DNA of 64,000 nucleotides. Source: Picochlorum sp. 'celeri'. Taxonomy: Eukaryota; Chlorophyta; Trebouxiophyceae. A model generated the notes under the pieces. The model was not told the DNA's origin. It saw only the letters and a program-made list of their open reading frames with translations, and ran no database searches. Positions 52,585 through 63,589 of this stretch are shown here, in pieces; the first letter of the stretch is position 1; each line of letters starts with the position of its first letter. The translations under genes and the position numbers were made by a program. Where the stretch lies: contig JAACMV010000006.1 of the NCBI GenBank assembly GCA_010909725.1, forward strand, positions 248,001-312,000, given 5' to 3'.

Positions 52585-55073
52585 ATGCGAAGGATGCCAC
52601 GCATATCAAGATTTGTCCTTTATTTCTTCCTTTCATGTTTTGGATCGGACTTGGTGGACGGTACGCTATCTTCTGCTCCGAACGAATGGCTGGCTCTCAG
52701 AGAAACTTCGTTAAAGACACTGTCTCATTCTGCAGCGCGTCGGCTCGGATCCGACCGGTCAAAAATAGAAGAACATTCTAGGTCTTTGAAGCAAGAAGGC
52801 TTGTTTCCTCCCGGAGTCGCAGGCATTGTCGTTAACAGTGAAAGTGAGCTTGCGGAGGCCTTCAGAAACAGGGAGAGGTTCATCAAGCTACGTTCTCATA
52901 TAATTCTCTCAGGCGATTACGCTGGCGATAAAGCATTGCTTCCTTCGATCAAAGCCTCCGTAACAATTGAAGCTGATTGTCCCACGCCCTATGATGGAAA
53001 ATGTATGATAAATGCCCAAGGGTTGGGCCAAATTTTCTTTGCAGATAACTCAGCATTTCTTGCAGGTGTTGAGATGTCATTCAACAATATCATTTTTATG
53101 AATGGATATGCTTCGAGTTCCCAAGGTGGTGCCCTTGGAAATCAGGGAGCCATGTCCCTAACTTTCACAAACTGTGACTTTGTGGAGAACTCAGCAGGTG
53201 CTGGTGGAGCTCTCTCTTTTGTCGAGGGAGCTTTCCCCGTATTGCAAGGATGTAAACTAGTTAAAAATGCTGCTGCCACTGATGGATCCGGGTCTGGAAC
53301 AGGTGGCGCAATTATCATGACAGGTGCTGGGGCATTCTCAAACTGTAGATTTGAGGGCAACACAGCCCAGAATGGAGGCGCTGTTGGCATTGGTGGCTCT
53401 GCTAAATCTATCTTTTTTGATAATTGTGATTTTGTGGTAGGTAAAATATTTCGTTGTTGAGCAAAATATCTGTGGAGAGTGACACACTGAGCTTTTGGTA
53501 TTTGCATGCAGGACAACGATGCAGAAATTTTTGGCAATGACATTTACATGGAAAGTTGGGTTGCGACAGTCGCGTATTTTAATCCTTTCCCCCCACAGGC
53601 AGATGTTTACACAAATCCATTAAATATTCAGCCGCTATCTCTAATGCCGCCGATGTTCTATCCAGATGCCGTGGTCTCTCCGCCTCCAGCTCCACCAAAT
53701 CCACCCAGTCCACCTCCTCCAGCTCCACCAGCCCCTCCAAACAGAAAAGACTGGATTTATACAGAAGATCAATTATGGGATGCTCTGAACAACGGTAATA
53801 CAACGATTACCTTGGGGGCCCATATTCAATTTGCTCAGCAGGGCAGATGGGCTTTCACGCCCCCTCCTCCAATCTTATCCGAGGTCAGGGTCTATTCCAT
53901 GTGCGAGGGCTATGGGTCCATATGCATTATAGACATGGCTGGTTCCCGCTTCCCGCTATTTGATGTAAGGACCGGAGGGATCATTGAAGTATATAACGTT
54001 AGAATGATGAATGCAGCAACTACAGGAGACGGTGGAGTGGTTCAGCTTAGTGCACCGCAAAGGGCAATTTTTGATTCATGTGCTTTTGTGGGGAATTATG
54101 CAGCTAATGGTGGAGCAATCAATATAAAGGGTTCCCAGAATTCAATCATGTTCAGGAATTGTGAATTCAATTTGAATTGGGCTGATTCAAAAGGTGGGGC
54201 AGTGTACCTTGTAGGGTCAGCAGTACACTTTGATGGATCCTCGTTCTACCTCAATCAGGCCAACAGTGGAGGAGCTATTGCAATGGGCCCTGGGTCGACT
54301 GCATATATCTTAAATGCGAATTTCACGAATAACAAAGCAGCAAAGTGGGGCCAGGATGTTTTCCTGACCACACCAGTGGGATCAAAAATTTATCTCAACC
54401 AATGGCCTCCAGAGAAGGTAATGCAAGTCTTCCCTCGCCAATCTGTGATTGAATGGTATTATGCGCCACCACCCATGCCACCTTCGCCGCCCTCACCTCC
54501 ACCCAATTTCAAGAGGGCACCATATCCACCTCCTGGGCCCCTGCCCCCTGCCAGGCAAAAGAATCCACCACCAAGGTAAGATCAAACACACAAATGATAC
54601 TTCAACGTGCTGTATAAGTCTTCAATAATCTCTATACTTTGTGCAGTCCGCCCAACCCTCCCCCTTTCCCGCCCCCAGCACCTCCTTCTCCTCCAATGGA
54701 CAACTTGGTTAAAGGGCCTCCTATCATGTGGGGGGCGATCTATACAACTGGTATGCTAGTCATCCTCATGGTTTTTCTCATCTACGCAGCAATAAACCAT
54801 AAAAAATATTTCCCTCGCGTGAGAAACCCAGAGGAGTTGCGTGCAAGACTTGCAGGAGAATATGAGGCATCATCAGATGAAGACATTTCTGTTGCTGGTT
54901 ACTCTGACATCAGTGATATTGACGAAGATTTGGCGCTTGCTGAAATATATCATGAACAGAAAAGGGAAGAAGAAATCCTTGGTTCCGTAGCACATGAGGA
55001 GGCCCTGGAAGCTCCATTAGAGGCAAATATTGATGCATTGAAGCAATACAAAAAGCATGAAAAGACAATGTAA
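52585..55073 (+). CDS. Beta-helix surface protein with proline-rich linkers and a transmembrane anchor
   Basis: Exons 52585-53436, 53512-54575 and 54647-55073 give 780 residues. The N-terminus is a signal peptide (MRRMPRISRFVLYFFLSCFG). Two right-handed beta-helix regions (about 90-300 and 370-600) carry repeated CDFVxNxAxxGGAL-type strands (FTNCDFVENSAGAGGALSF, NCRFEGNTAQNGGAV, NCEFNLNWADSKGGAVYL), as in chlamydial Pmp-like and algal parallel beta-helix proteins. They are joined and followed by proline-rich segments (PPSPPPPAPP, PPSPPSPPP) of the kind hydroxylated in algal wall glycoproteins. One transmembrane helix (about 666-688) precedes an acidic cytoplasmic tail of about 90 residues. 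It is probably a cell-surface or extracellular-matrix protein; any binding or enzymatic role is unknown. Confidence 0.82.
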
Positions 55074-55344
55074 ATCAATCCCTCCCATCCTTCGAAGTCA
55101 ATCCTCCAACCTGCCTCAAGCGATGAAGTGATGTATGAAGCAAGAATCTTGAAATGAGGCACACATTGTAACATGTTCCAGCATGCTGGGCATGTACAGA
55201 TGACAGGGTCATTTGACATTCTCGTTGACCAGAAAATCACGTCAGTTGACGCGCACATGGCCTTCTACTCGGGTAACATCCGCTCACCATCGACAAAGCA
55301 ACTCTTATTATAAAATAGTTTCTCTCTAATTACTATCAGGGACT

Positions 55345-55835
55345 ATGGGACAAGCAGACGGGGAAGATTGCCAGACTTCCCGTGGGAGCCGTTTTGAGTC
55401 TCGCCCCGATATAGAAGCGATAGACAAGCTTCTGAGAGAGCAAGAATCCATAGAAGAAAGAAAAAGAGAGGAGAACTCGAAGAAATGCATCCTCGATCAG
55501 GAGGTACGCCACTGCGTGAATGGTTTCTCGTTGGCAACCAATTCTCTGCTGACAAAATTTGCAAATGCATGCAGGCGACTCTACTAAGTGAGCTACTGCA
55601 CCAGGCATTGAAGAGAGTACAGGAGCTTGACTCGGAAATTGGTACAACAATGTCTCAAATCTTCGAACGGCAGAAGTATAACACAGCAGTAGACACTTTG
55701 TTTGATGAAGAAGCAGACAAGGGAAAGAAGATGAGTGAAACTCTCAGATCGATGGAGATACATGAAGCTGAACAAGTGCGCCTCATTGATGCGATTACTG
55801 ATCATCTGGATAGTAGAGGGATTTCAATTACGTGA
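55345..55835 (+). CDS. Small coiled-coil protein, function unknown
   Basis: Exons 55345-55503 and 55575-55835 are GT-AG and in phase, giving 139 residues. It is highly charged and mostly helical: IDKLLREQESIEERKREENSKK and LLHQALKRVQELDSEIGTTMSQIFERQ look like coiled-coil heptads, followed by FDEEADKGKKMSETLRSMEIHEAEQVRLIDAITDHL. No membrane or signal sequence is present. I do not recognise the family; small coiled-coil adaptors of complexes or cilia look like this. It converges on the DEAD-box helicase gene, 88 bases away. Confidence 0.65.
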
Positions 55836-55923
55836 TTCTTTGAGTAGCTTTTGATAGAATGACATGTGGAAGAATGTTTAGGATATATTGGGGTATGCTG
55901 AATTCAAACTCATGTGAGATGTT

Positions 55924-57525
55924 TTACTCGCTATCGGAATCAAATGTAACCTTTGTAGCTTTTTGAGTGAAATCAACTTCTCTAAAATGTGCACCATATA
56001 CTTTACTCTCCTTCTTTTTGACGGTGGTTCCGAATGCCAGAAGTTCCTCTGGGACTTTTTGATTGGCCTCTGATAGGACATTTATTAGTTCTCCTGCTCG
56101 TGGCTTGTCTCTTGCCCCTACAAACATCGTGTGAGATATTCCAGATTTTCCAGCCCTCCCAGTTCTTCCAATTCTGTGAACATAATCCTCTATTGTCAAA
56201 GGAAAAGAATAGTTGATGACAACTTCAACATTAGGAATATCCAGGCCACGTGCTGCCACATCAGTGGCCACAAGGAGAGGTATTTCTCCTGATTTAAACG
56301 ACGAGACTGCTGCTGTCCTCTGCGCCTGGGATATGTCCCCATGGACTGCTGCAGTATTCCAACCTCTTCTTTGTAGCAGAGACTCCACCCGAACAGCCTC
56401 TTTCTTATATAACACAAAGACCAACACTCTATTTTTTCTTGATGCATGGTACTTTTTCAGCAAATCATCCAGCAGACGGTCCCGGACTCCATGTTCAACG
56501 ACCTGAACTATTTGTTTCACAGTATGGCTAGCTGACAATTCTTCTGACCCCACGGTCACTCTTGCTGGATCACACAAAAATTCAGATGCCAATTTTTGAA
56601 TCGATGATGGCCACGTTGCTGAGAACATCAGAGTTTGGCGGTCTGCCCTGATATTTTCACAAATACTACGTATGTGAGGCTCAAACCCTAAATCTAACAT
56701 TCTGTCAGCCTCATCAAGGACCAAGTATGATACCTCACTCAAGGAACAAGTTCCATCGCCAATCATATCCTCTAGACGACCAGGTGTAGCTACAACAATA
56801 CTTACACCAGATTTCATGATTTTCGCTTGATCCCTTTTGGGCACACCGCCAAACAAACAAGCGCATCTGATGCCAACTTTTTGTCCTGCATCCTCAAGTA
56901 CAGAACCTATTTGCTGAGCAAGCTCTCTTGTCGGAGCAAGGACAAGAGCCACTGGGCTCCGACCATTGACGAGACCAGCGTCTATCTGAGCTTTAATATG
57001 TTTGATTGCTGGCAAGCCGAAGGCTAGAGTCTTACCACTTCCAGTGGCTGCAATCCCCACCAGGTCTCTCCCAGATAAAGCAATCGGAAGGCACTGTGAT
57101 TGGATCGGCGAGGGCGTAGAAAAGTTTCTCACCGCATATAGCTCATCATCTGATAGATTGGAGTATGCAAACTTGGCAATCGGCTTTATGTCACAATTCT
57201 TGACTGCGATTCTTCTGGTCTCTCTGAATTCACTCACCTCTGGATTCGCTAAATTCCGCACTTCCTCTGATTCAGTATACAGATCTTTAATTATTGGTTT
57301 ACTTTCAGCCGCTAACTGCCTGTTTCCGACAAGGGCCAGCATCTTCTCGCCACCTGCATGCTTGACCTTGGCAGCAAGGGGTTGCGGGGTTTCAACCTTT
57401 GATCTCTTCTCTTTTTTCTCCTTCTTCTCCTTGGATGATTTTTTTGATTTTCTCTTCTTCTTCTTTTCAGGATCCTGACCCATGTTGTTCCAATTGTCTT
57501 TGCACGAGAATCTTGCTATGGCCAA
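55924..57525 (-). CDS. RH5: DEAD-box RNA helicase, DBP3/RH5-like
   Basis: An intronless 533-residue ORF. After a Lys-rich N-terminus (KKKKRKSKKSSKEKKEKK), typical of nucleolar ribosome-biogenesis helicases, all motifs are present: Q-motif (FSTPSPIQSQCLPIAL), motif I ATGSGKT, Ia APTRELAQQI, Ib VATPGRLEDM, II DEAD (VLDEADRML), III SAT, IV VLVFVLYKKEAVRVE, V ATDVAARGLDIPNVEVVINY, VI HRIGRTGRAG. The DLVGIAATGSGKTLAFGLPAIKHI region and the SHTVKQIVQVVEHGVRDRLL block point to the DBP3/AtRH5 subgroup, which acts in pre-rRNA processing. The ATG is the first in frame; the terminal FDSDSE is acidic. Confidence 0.92.
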   Translation of the reverse strand: MAIARFSCKDNWNNMGQDPEKKKKRKSKKSSKEKKEKKEKRSKVETPQPLAAKVKHAGGEKMLALVGNRQLAAESKPIIKDLYTESEEVRNLANPEVSEFRETRRIAVKNCDIKPIAKFAYSNLSDDELYAVRNFSTPSPIQSQCLPIALSGRDLVGIAATGSGKTLAFGLPAIKHIKAQIDAGLVNGRSPVALVLAPTRELAQQIGSVLEDAGQKVGIRCACLFGGVPKRDQAKIMKSGVSIVVATPGRLEDMIGDGTCSLSEVSYLVLDEADRMLDLGFEPHIRSICENIRADRQTLMFSATWPSSIQKLASEFLCDPARVTVGSEELSASHTVKQIVQVVEHGVRDRLLDDLLKKYHASRKNRVLVFVLYKKEAVRVESLLQRRGWNTAAVHGDISQAQRTAAVSSFKSGEIPLLVATDVAARGLDIPNVEVVINYSFPLTIEDYVHRIGRTGRAGKSGISHTMFVGARDKPRAGELINVLSEANQKVPEELLAFGTTVKKKESKVYGAHFREVDFTQKATKVTFDSDSE

Positions 57526-58085
57526 AGTGCAAACGAGTTCAGCGCTTTGAGCTTCTCTACAGGATATAGGGGTACGATATGAATTGAAGATTTTATGTAT
57601 CTAATGATCATGCAATTAGCGGGGTCGATGGAATGGAAAGCAGAATATTGGAACTCATGCATGCGTTGTTCAGAACTCACATTGAAAGGATTCAAACGAT
57701 TTCCACTACAGGCTGTGATGGAAGAATGTTTCACTCAATTAAATTTGATTTGATGCAGTGCTGCGAGTGACTACACGAGTGTGCGTCAAAGGTACATTGG
57801 CAGTTTGCTTAATTAGCCACTTTTTGTGTGTACTGATGATAGGGATATCCCAGGCTCGAGATCCCAGATCTGGATTGGGTTACAAGTCGATGCATTCCGG
57901 CAGAGATGTGATTACTATGCAATCATTTGGTATCTCTCAATCACTGGGTCAGTAGACAGGTTTCACAATCCCACCTCCGTGACACCAATATTCAACATCC
58001 AATTCAAAATCTATATGTACTTACAATGTACTCAACGAGAAAAGATGATGTACACTTGGATATTAGAAAGCATGTGTGGTTGCAT
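57526..58085. other. Intergenic region
   Basis: A 560-bp gap between the helicase start and the PDH E1-alpha stop, both on the minus strand. Plus-strand ORFs at 57758-57955 and 57826-58317 overlap it but show no family features; the latter runs antisense into PDH. Confidence 0.4.
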
Positions 58086-59431
58086 CTATGAGATATCTGC
58101 GGTTCCTGAGGTGAATCCTGGGTGTTCATATCTGTATCGACCATCAGGGGCGATACCAAAGCCCTTTGGATCGGTGAAGACGTTCTCCAAAAGTTGGCTC
58201 ATATCAGGCTTTGGAGATTCATCAGCAAACTCCACAGCATCATCAACTTCGGCAAGCACCTCTTTCTCAATCTCCTTGATCTCCTCTTCGGTGGCAATGC
58301 CATTCTTCAACAAGTAATCTTTCATACGTGGAATAGGATCTCGCTTTTGATAATGCTCCTTTTCTTCCTTGGATCGCAATTCATCAGGGTCAGCAAGAGA
58401 ATGGCCTCTGAAACGATATGTCTCGCACTCAATCAGAGTTGGTCCTTCACCTCGGCGAGCTCTCGCAATCGCTTCCATAGCTACTTCTCTCACTTTTAAT
58501 ACATCCATTCCATCCACATGTACACCTGGCATGCCAAATGCATTTCCCTTCTTATAAATATGCGGTTCCGAGTCACCATAGGAACTGCCAGTCGCACGTG
58601 AATGGCTCATACCAATAGCCCACTTGTTATTCTCCACCACAAAGATGCATGGAAGCTTGTACAATGAGGCCATATTCAAAGACTCATAAAATTGTCCCAC
58701 ATTACAGGTTCCATCTCCAAAGAAGTTGACAGCCACGCTGTCACAATCCTCCTCTCCAAGAACTCTTCTTCTGTAGGCACAGGAAAAGGCCGCTCCCAGT
58801 CCAACAGGGATACCCTCCCCGATGAAAGCATATCCTCCCAGAAGACCATGCTCCTTGTCAAACATATGCATGGAACCACCCTGCCCACGGCATACTCCAG
58901 TCTTCTTTCCAAACAACTCTGCCATGACCTTCCTGGCCGATACACCTTTTGACAAGGCATGCACGTGATCACGGTACGTAGAAGACACATAGTCATCTTT
59001 TCGAAGACAAGCCTTGATCACCCCTGCAGGAAGCGATGTTCGTCACAATGTTCTATCAGTCATGAACCCAAACCTAAGAGAAAAATCGTACCAGTCGAAA
59101 CAGCCTCCTGTCCCGAGTACAGATGTACAAAACCAAACATTTTCCCTCTGTAATACATCTGTGCACACATCTCCTCGAATTCTCTTCCAAGAACCATGTC
59201 TCTGTAGAGTTCCTTGGCATCTTCTGCGCTGATCTTCTGCTGTCCTTGGGACTTCTGCGGAGCAGCCGTTGCGTGGACTCTTGTGGTTGTTCTGACAGCC
59301 ACATTTCTCTTTCTACTGCAAAATCTGTTGGCCGTAGTCGCAATCGTGAACTGGGATGGAACAGCCAGAACTGACACTTGTTGGCGCACCGAAGTGCTAG
59401 CACTCCTGGAAGTCACTGTGATTGGCCGCAT
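58086..59431 (-). CDS. PDH-E1 ALPHA: Pyruvate dehydrogenase E1 component subunit alpha, plastid type
   Basis: Decarboxylates pyruvate using thiamine diphosphate in the plastid pyruvate dehydrogenase complex, supplying acetyl-CoA for fatty acids. Exons 59431-59092 and 59023-58086 give 425 residues (land-plant plastid forms about 430). The first 60 residues are Thr/Ser/Arg-rich and nearly free of acids, as in plastid transit peptides. Family motifs: [48 protein letters not shown], and the ThDP motif GDGT...NN ([20 protein letters not shown] to [13 protein letters not shown]). The phospho-loop region resembles plastid and cyanobacterial forms, not the mitochondrial one. The single intron lies after GQEAVSTG. 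Confidence 0.95.
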
Positions 59432-59769
59432 TTCTGATGTGGCGCTGACTTTTATTCCACTTCGATCGAAATGTGTTGAAAAATTTCTTGTTTACCTTGC
59501 TCCTCCACGAGTGAGCAAGCAATCGCAGGTACATCATTGAGCGAACTTCCTCGACAGTGTGTAGTGTCCTCGATCAACTCAGTCTTTTGAAGGGCACTGT
59601 TTCTGGAGTCCAGAGTGTTCGGGGCGCATGTCATTCCGGATAAGCAATGCCGGTGATGGGAACATGACTCATGCCGTGACATGCTCATTCGGAGGCAGAA
59701 TTATGCGTCTATACATGATCCGCTATCGCTGATTTCAGTATGTGGAGGGATTAGAATTCTTTTGTATTG
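59432..59769. other. Divergent intergenic region
   Basis: A 338-bp gap between PDH E1-alpha (minus) and the short-chain dehydrogenase (plus). No motif was recognised. Confidence 0.4.
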
Positions 59770-60867
59770 ATGGGGATGGAGAAGACAACGGCTTTAGTGA
59801 CTGGAGGGACCAGTGGGATTGGATATGCCTGTGCTCTTCAACTGGCTAGTAGGGATATTCGAGTCATACTGGGTGCGAGAGATAAAGAGAAGGGAGAAAA
59901 CGCAGTCAGAAAGATCAAAGAAGAGGTACATGGGGCAGATGTGCATCTCGGGCCAGTGCTGGACCTCTCCAAGCAGGATTCCATCAGGAACTTCGTGAAA
60001 AGGTACAAGTGGCCTCTCCATGTTCTCGTGAACAATGCTGGCGTGAATAGATCAGATGATCAGCAGTACCAAGGCATTGTTCCTCATATTGTTCAGGTAA
60101 ATTTTCTCGGTCCATTCTTGTTGACGAGGTTACTGGAGAGAAAGATGATGAAGCATGTGGGGAGAGCTCGTGTTCAATCCAGAGTAGTGAATGTTTCCTC
60201 CGTGATGCATAGGTTGACTAAATATCAGGGAGCAAAGTATTTCTTACAAGGGTCCAATCCAGCGTCACTGTACGCAGATAGTAAATTTGCTAATGTTCTG
60301 TTCACCTCAGATCTTGACTCCAGGTGGGGCCCACTTGGGATACGATCAGTTGCAGTAGATCCAGGATCAGTGGTTACAGGAATCTGGAAAGGTAGCAGAT
60401 GGGAACGCGGACCATGGTCTTGGATATTAAATAGTCTATTTGCTCCAGCTAGTGACGGGGCAGCATCTGTGGTTCACGCAGCCACAGTTGATCTGAATGA
60501 CAGCCCATTTCACAAAGGCCTACCACGGAAAATGCGAGATCGGCAATCACGTAGCTCAAATAGTAGCATATCTGCTATTGATCACCGCGAAAATAGCTTC
60601 AGATATTATGCAAGAGGTGCATTTTCCTGGCCGACATTGACACACATGCCAAGCACAGCAACAATCAGTGATCATGGAATCATTGCAAAGATGATGGCTG
60701 CCAATGCACTCATACACGCAGCTATCGATTGGCCGCTTCGCCGACTTTTATTCAATAGAGTGGGTTGCAAAACCATCCCAGTGCAGGCAAACAAAACAGC
60801 TTATGATGCAGAGCAAGCAGAGCAGTTGTGGAACATGTCAACCAAGTTGGTAGGACTGAAACAATGA
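59770..60867 (+). CDS. Short-chain dehydrogenase/reductase (TIC32/WWOX/retinol-dehydrogenase-like)
   Basis: An intronless 365-residue classical SDR. The N-terminus has TALVTGGTSGIGYACALQLA (TGxxxGxG cofactor motif) and GARDKEKGENA, whose Arg suggests NADP(H). Next come LHVLVNNAGVN, NVSSVMH (catalytic Ser) and YADSKFAN (catalytic YxxxK), then VDPGSVVTGIW. It extends about 80 residues beyond usual SDRs, with a Ser-rich insertion (SRSSNSSIS) and a C-terminal helical tail. The pattern is closest to TIC32, WWOX and protochlorophyllide-reductase-like SDRs; the substrate is unknown. No transit peptide is evident. Its stop is 18 bases from that of the convergent AE7 gene. Confidence 0.85.
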   Translation: MGMEKTTALVTGGTSGIGYACALQLASRDIRVILGARDKEKGENAVRKIKEEVHGADVHLGPVLDLSKQDSIRNFVKRYKWPLHVLVNNAGVNRSDDQQYQGIVPHIVQVNFLGPFLLTRLLERKMMKHVGRARVQSRVVNVSSVMHRLTKYQGAKYFLQGSNPASLYADSKFANVLFTSDLDSRWGPLGIRSVAVDPGSVVTGIWKGSRWERGPWSWILNSLFAPASDGAASVVHAATVDLNDSPFHKGLPRKMRDRQSRSSNSSISAIDHRENSFRYYARGAFSWPTLTHMPSTATISDHGIIAKMMAANALIHAAIDWPLRRLLFNRVGCKTIPVQANKTAYDAEQAEQLWNMSTKLVGLKQ

Positions 60868-60885
60868 TTTTGCCTTCACCATCCA

Positions 60886-61500
60886 CTACGACTGTCTATT
60901 CAAGCATTTGCATACCATCGCGAGCAATGAAGGATTTTCTAGCGCCGCCGCGACCCGCTCTTTGTCATTCAGCTGCTTGTTTACTGCAACCTCAGTTGCA
61001 TGGCTCCCTGGAGAGAGGGTCACATCCAATTTAAACCTTTCGGGTAAGCTTTTAGACAGTTTTACTCTGATGCATAGACCAATTAACGTTGCCATGGAAC
61101 AATGCTCAACAGTTGGAGTGAATTGTACTCGAACTGTCCCAAAGTTGTCGTCAACTTGTATGTCTTTATCTGACACAACGTTCAACTGCTCCAACGAGTA
61201 AGGATGTTCTGGATCTACTATATCTCTTATATGCTGAAATAAAAAATAACAAAGAGTAAAAGTGAGATAGGTGAAGTTCGGTGTAAGAGATTAAGCAAAC
61301 AAAAGAACTCACTTCGTAAATTTCCTGAGAGTCAATCAACTCTCGAACGTCCTCCCGAATATCCTGGGTTCCATTCTCCTGCTTACCAATTAACTGATTG
61401 ATTATCTTCCAGAATTCAAATAACAATGTCAGGAATGACGCACTCTCGTCGTAGTTTTCTTCTCATGGATGACTGGACTTGGATTGATGAGTTGGTTCAT
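60886..61500 (-). CDS. AE7: MIP18-family cytosolic Fe-S cluster assembly factor (AE7/CIAO2B)
   Basis: Part of the CIA targeting complex that delivers Fe-S clusters to cytosolic and nuclear proteins such as DNA polymerases and helicases. Exons 61500-61444, 61378-61313 and 61233-60886 give 156 residues (Arabidopsis AE7 157). The N-terminus [15 protein letters not shown] matches the plant pattern (LINENPIIYPKK). Then come [48 protein letters not shown] (reactive Cys), [31 protein letters not shown] and a short tail, all hallmark blocks. Both introns are GT-AG in phase 0. Confidence 0.95.
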
Positions 61501-61700
61501 TACAACTGTATATATTCCTTGATTTTTACATTACCATTCATAATATTTTTTTTTATGAGACCGAAGCAGCTGCACCAAGGTTTCATCGAGCAGAAAGCGT
61601 GATTCTGAAGCACCAGTATGCATACTGTGCATTCTCTCACCCTTGCAAGGGACCGCGCATCGTTTCTGAACGTATGACCATGTGTTTTGAAATTGGTTAA

Positions 61701-63312
61701 TCATGAGAAATGACTTAGAGCATCCTTGAAACTAACCCGCCACATGAAAGCCCTGCTCAAAACTAGTTCAATCTCCCTTTCAGTCCAACCTTCTGTTGGG
61801 CAATGTTGGAGGAACATGATGATTCCCTGGAAATCCTTTTCCCTAAGTTCAGGAGCCCAACTGAGAAGAAATGAGGAAAGGACGTATATCAGAAAATCTT
61901 TGAGCGCTGGGCCTTCTGACAAATATGTATCCCAAATTCTAATACCAAGGTTGAATGGGAGTTCTCTAAGCAGCAAGCAGTTTACCCACCTAAATGCAAA
62001 CTGCATGTAATGTACTCCCTCTAAAGAAAAATGCTTTGCTATGGATCCCTCGACCCTGGAGACGAGCTCCTCCACATGGAATAACGTCCTCTGAATACCA
62101 GGCTGAGCATATGTATAATGATCTTGGATACCATCAAGTAGCTTGCAAAGGCACCAGTACGAATCCGCTTCAATATCTAATATTTCGTCATCAGAGAGTA
62201 CATTTACATTCACATTGTCTATACTGCTGCTGCAATGCCTCTCAGATGTAAAGATTGCCAGAAAAGGAGTTGCCAAATCATTTATTCCCTGAACATATCC
62301 ACTTGCAGGATGTCGGATACCCCAAATGAGTAAAATACGCTCCAATGACTTTTGTATTCTACTTTGATGAAAAAATGGTACATTAGGTGCTGTCCTTGGA
62401 ACATCAACCACAACTTGTCGGAATGCATTCTCTTCATCACTTGCTTGTGAGATACCTGATACATCTGAAATATTTGAGATGGCCGCAATGCTATCATAGT
62501 AATCTGGCACAAAGTTCTTGTATTCCTTCCGTTTCCTAATGAGAACCTGCTCTCGCAAGTCCCTATTAGGGGGAACATATCCCAAAAGCAAACGCCAGCA
62601 CACAGGTCTGAATTCTGGTGGTATACCACTCCATGATAGCTCGCGGAGTTGCTCAATGTCAACAATCTTCTCATCCAATAGTTTCCCAAACTTCTCCGTT
62701 CTTGGCGCGCTCATACTTCTATACGCAGATACTGAGACGTCTTCTGACTGCCTTTCCAAGCTTGCAGAAATCATATCAGCCTTCGATGTGGTTGCACTCC
62801 ATGCTGTATTGGGGTGTGGCACCTCAAGCATTGCGTCAGAAGAGTCTCTTCGAAGTTTCTACGTCAAAACACTGATGTCACGTGAAGCATACTCGTGGGA
62901 TCGGTCAAACCAAAACAACATGCGCAGACATCGGGACCTTGAAATCGGGTATTTGAGTACTCACCTGCATATCTGACTCATCTTTTGCATCTATATGAGA
63001 TCTATTACTGTACTCGTCATTTCCAGAGGCATCCTGACCTGAATTGAGAGTCTCCCCAACTGCCCGAGACGAGTGTATTCTCCCCGGAAATCCCCTCAAT
63101 TCGAAATTGCTGCATCAAGATGGATACGTATTTCCTAATACAATCCTTGATTTGGCTGCTTTCGTCAAATGGAAGTCTTCCGGCAACCTGAACAAGCCCA
63201 GAACTACGTACCTTTGCCCTCCAAGGCTTTCGGGAGTAGAATCGCCCGTTTGTTGCGAATTAAACCCTTGCATACAAATTATATCTGTATGTAAAAGTGC
63301 ATCCTGGCGCAT
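61701..63312 (-). CDS. TBC1D22: TBC1D22-type Rab GTPase-activating protein
   Basis: TBC-domain GAP acting on Golgi Rabs (yeast Gyp1/human TBC1D22 group). Exons 63312-63212, 63109-62965 and 62858-61701 are phase-consistent and give 467 residues. The first 120 are polar and disordered. The TBC domain spans about 155-460: LRELSWSGIPPEFRPVCWRLLLGYVPPN, DVPRTAPN with the catalytic arginine finger, ILLIWGIRHPASGYVQGINDL with the glutamine finger (YVQG), IEADSYWCLCKLLDGIQDHYTYAQPGIQ, and MQFAFRWVNCLLLRELPF. The IQDHYTFAQPGIQ-type block is specific to TBC1D22. The start at 63312 is the first ATG of the phase-compatible exon; ATG at 63273 is an alternative. Confidence 0.9.
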
Positions 63313-63589
63313 CGGGTTTGTAGCCTTGCCTAGATGAGCTCACCAATGGAGGCTCTCATTGGTCTGGAGAATTCAATGGAGGGATTCACAGGCACGCTTT
63401 TTCCTTGTGGAACCTAGGGATCAACGCTTTGAGAAAGAGCGAAAGGAAATCATGTTTCTTCTCATATGCCTGATTCATTCCTGTAGTTAGGCTACGCCGG
63501 AGACCAGAAAGTCAACCTTGATTCTACACAAATCTCAGTGGGATAGAGCGACCTCTCACAGATTTTCAAACCAGGATCTCTAGTGAGAC

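Noticed and set aside
57826..58317. 163-codon plus-strand ORF
   Set aside because: Its second half is antisense to the well-supported PDH E1-alpha exon, and its low-complexity serine run mirrors that gene.
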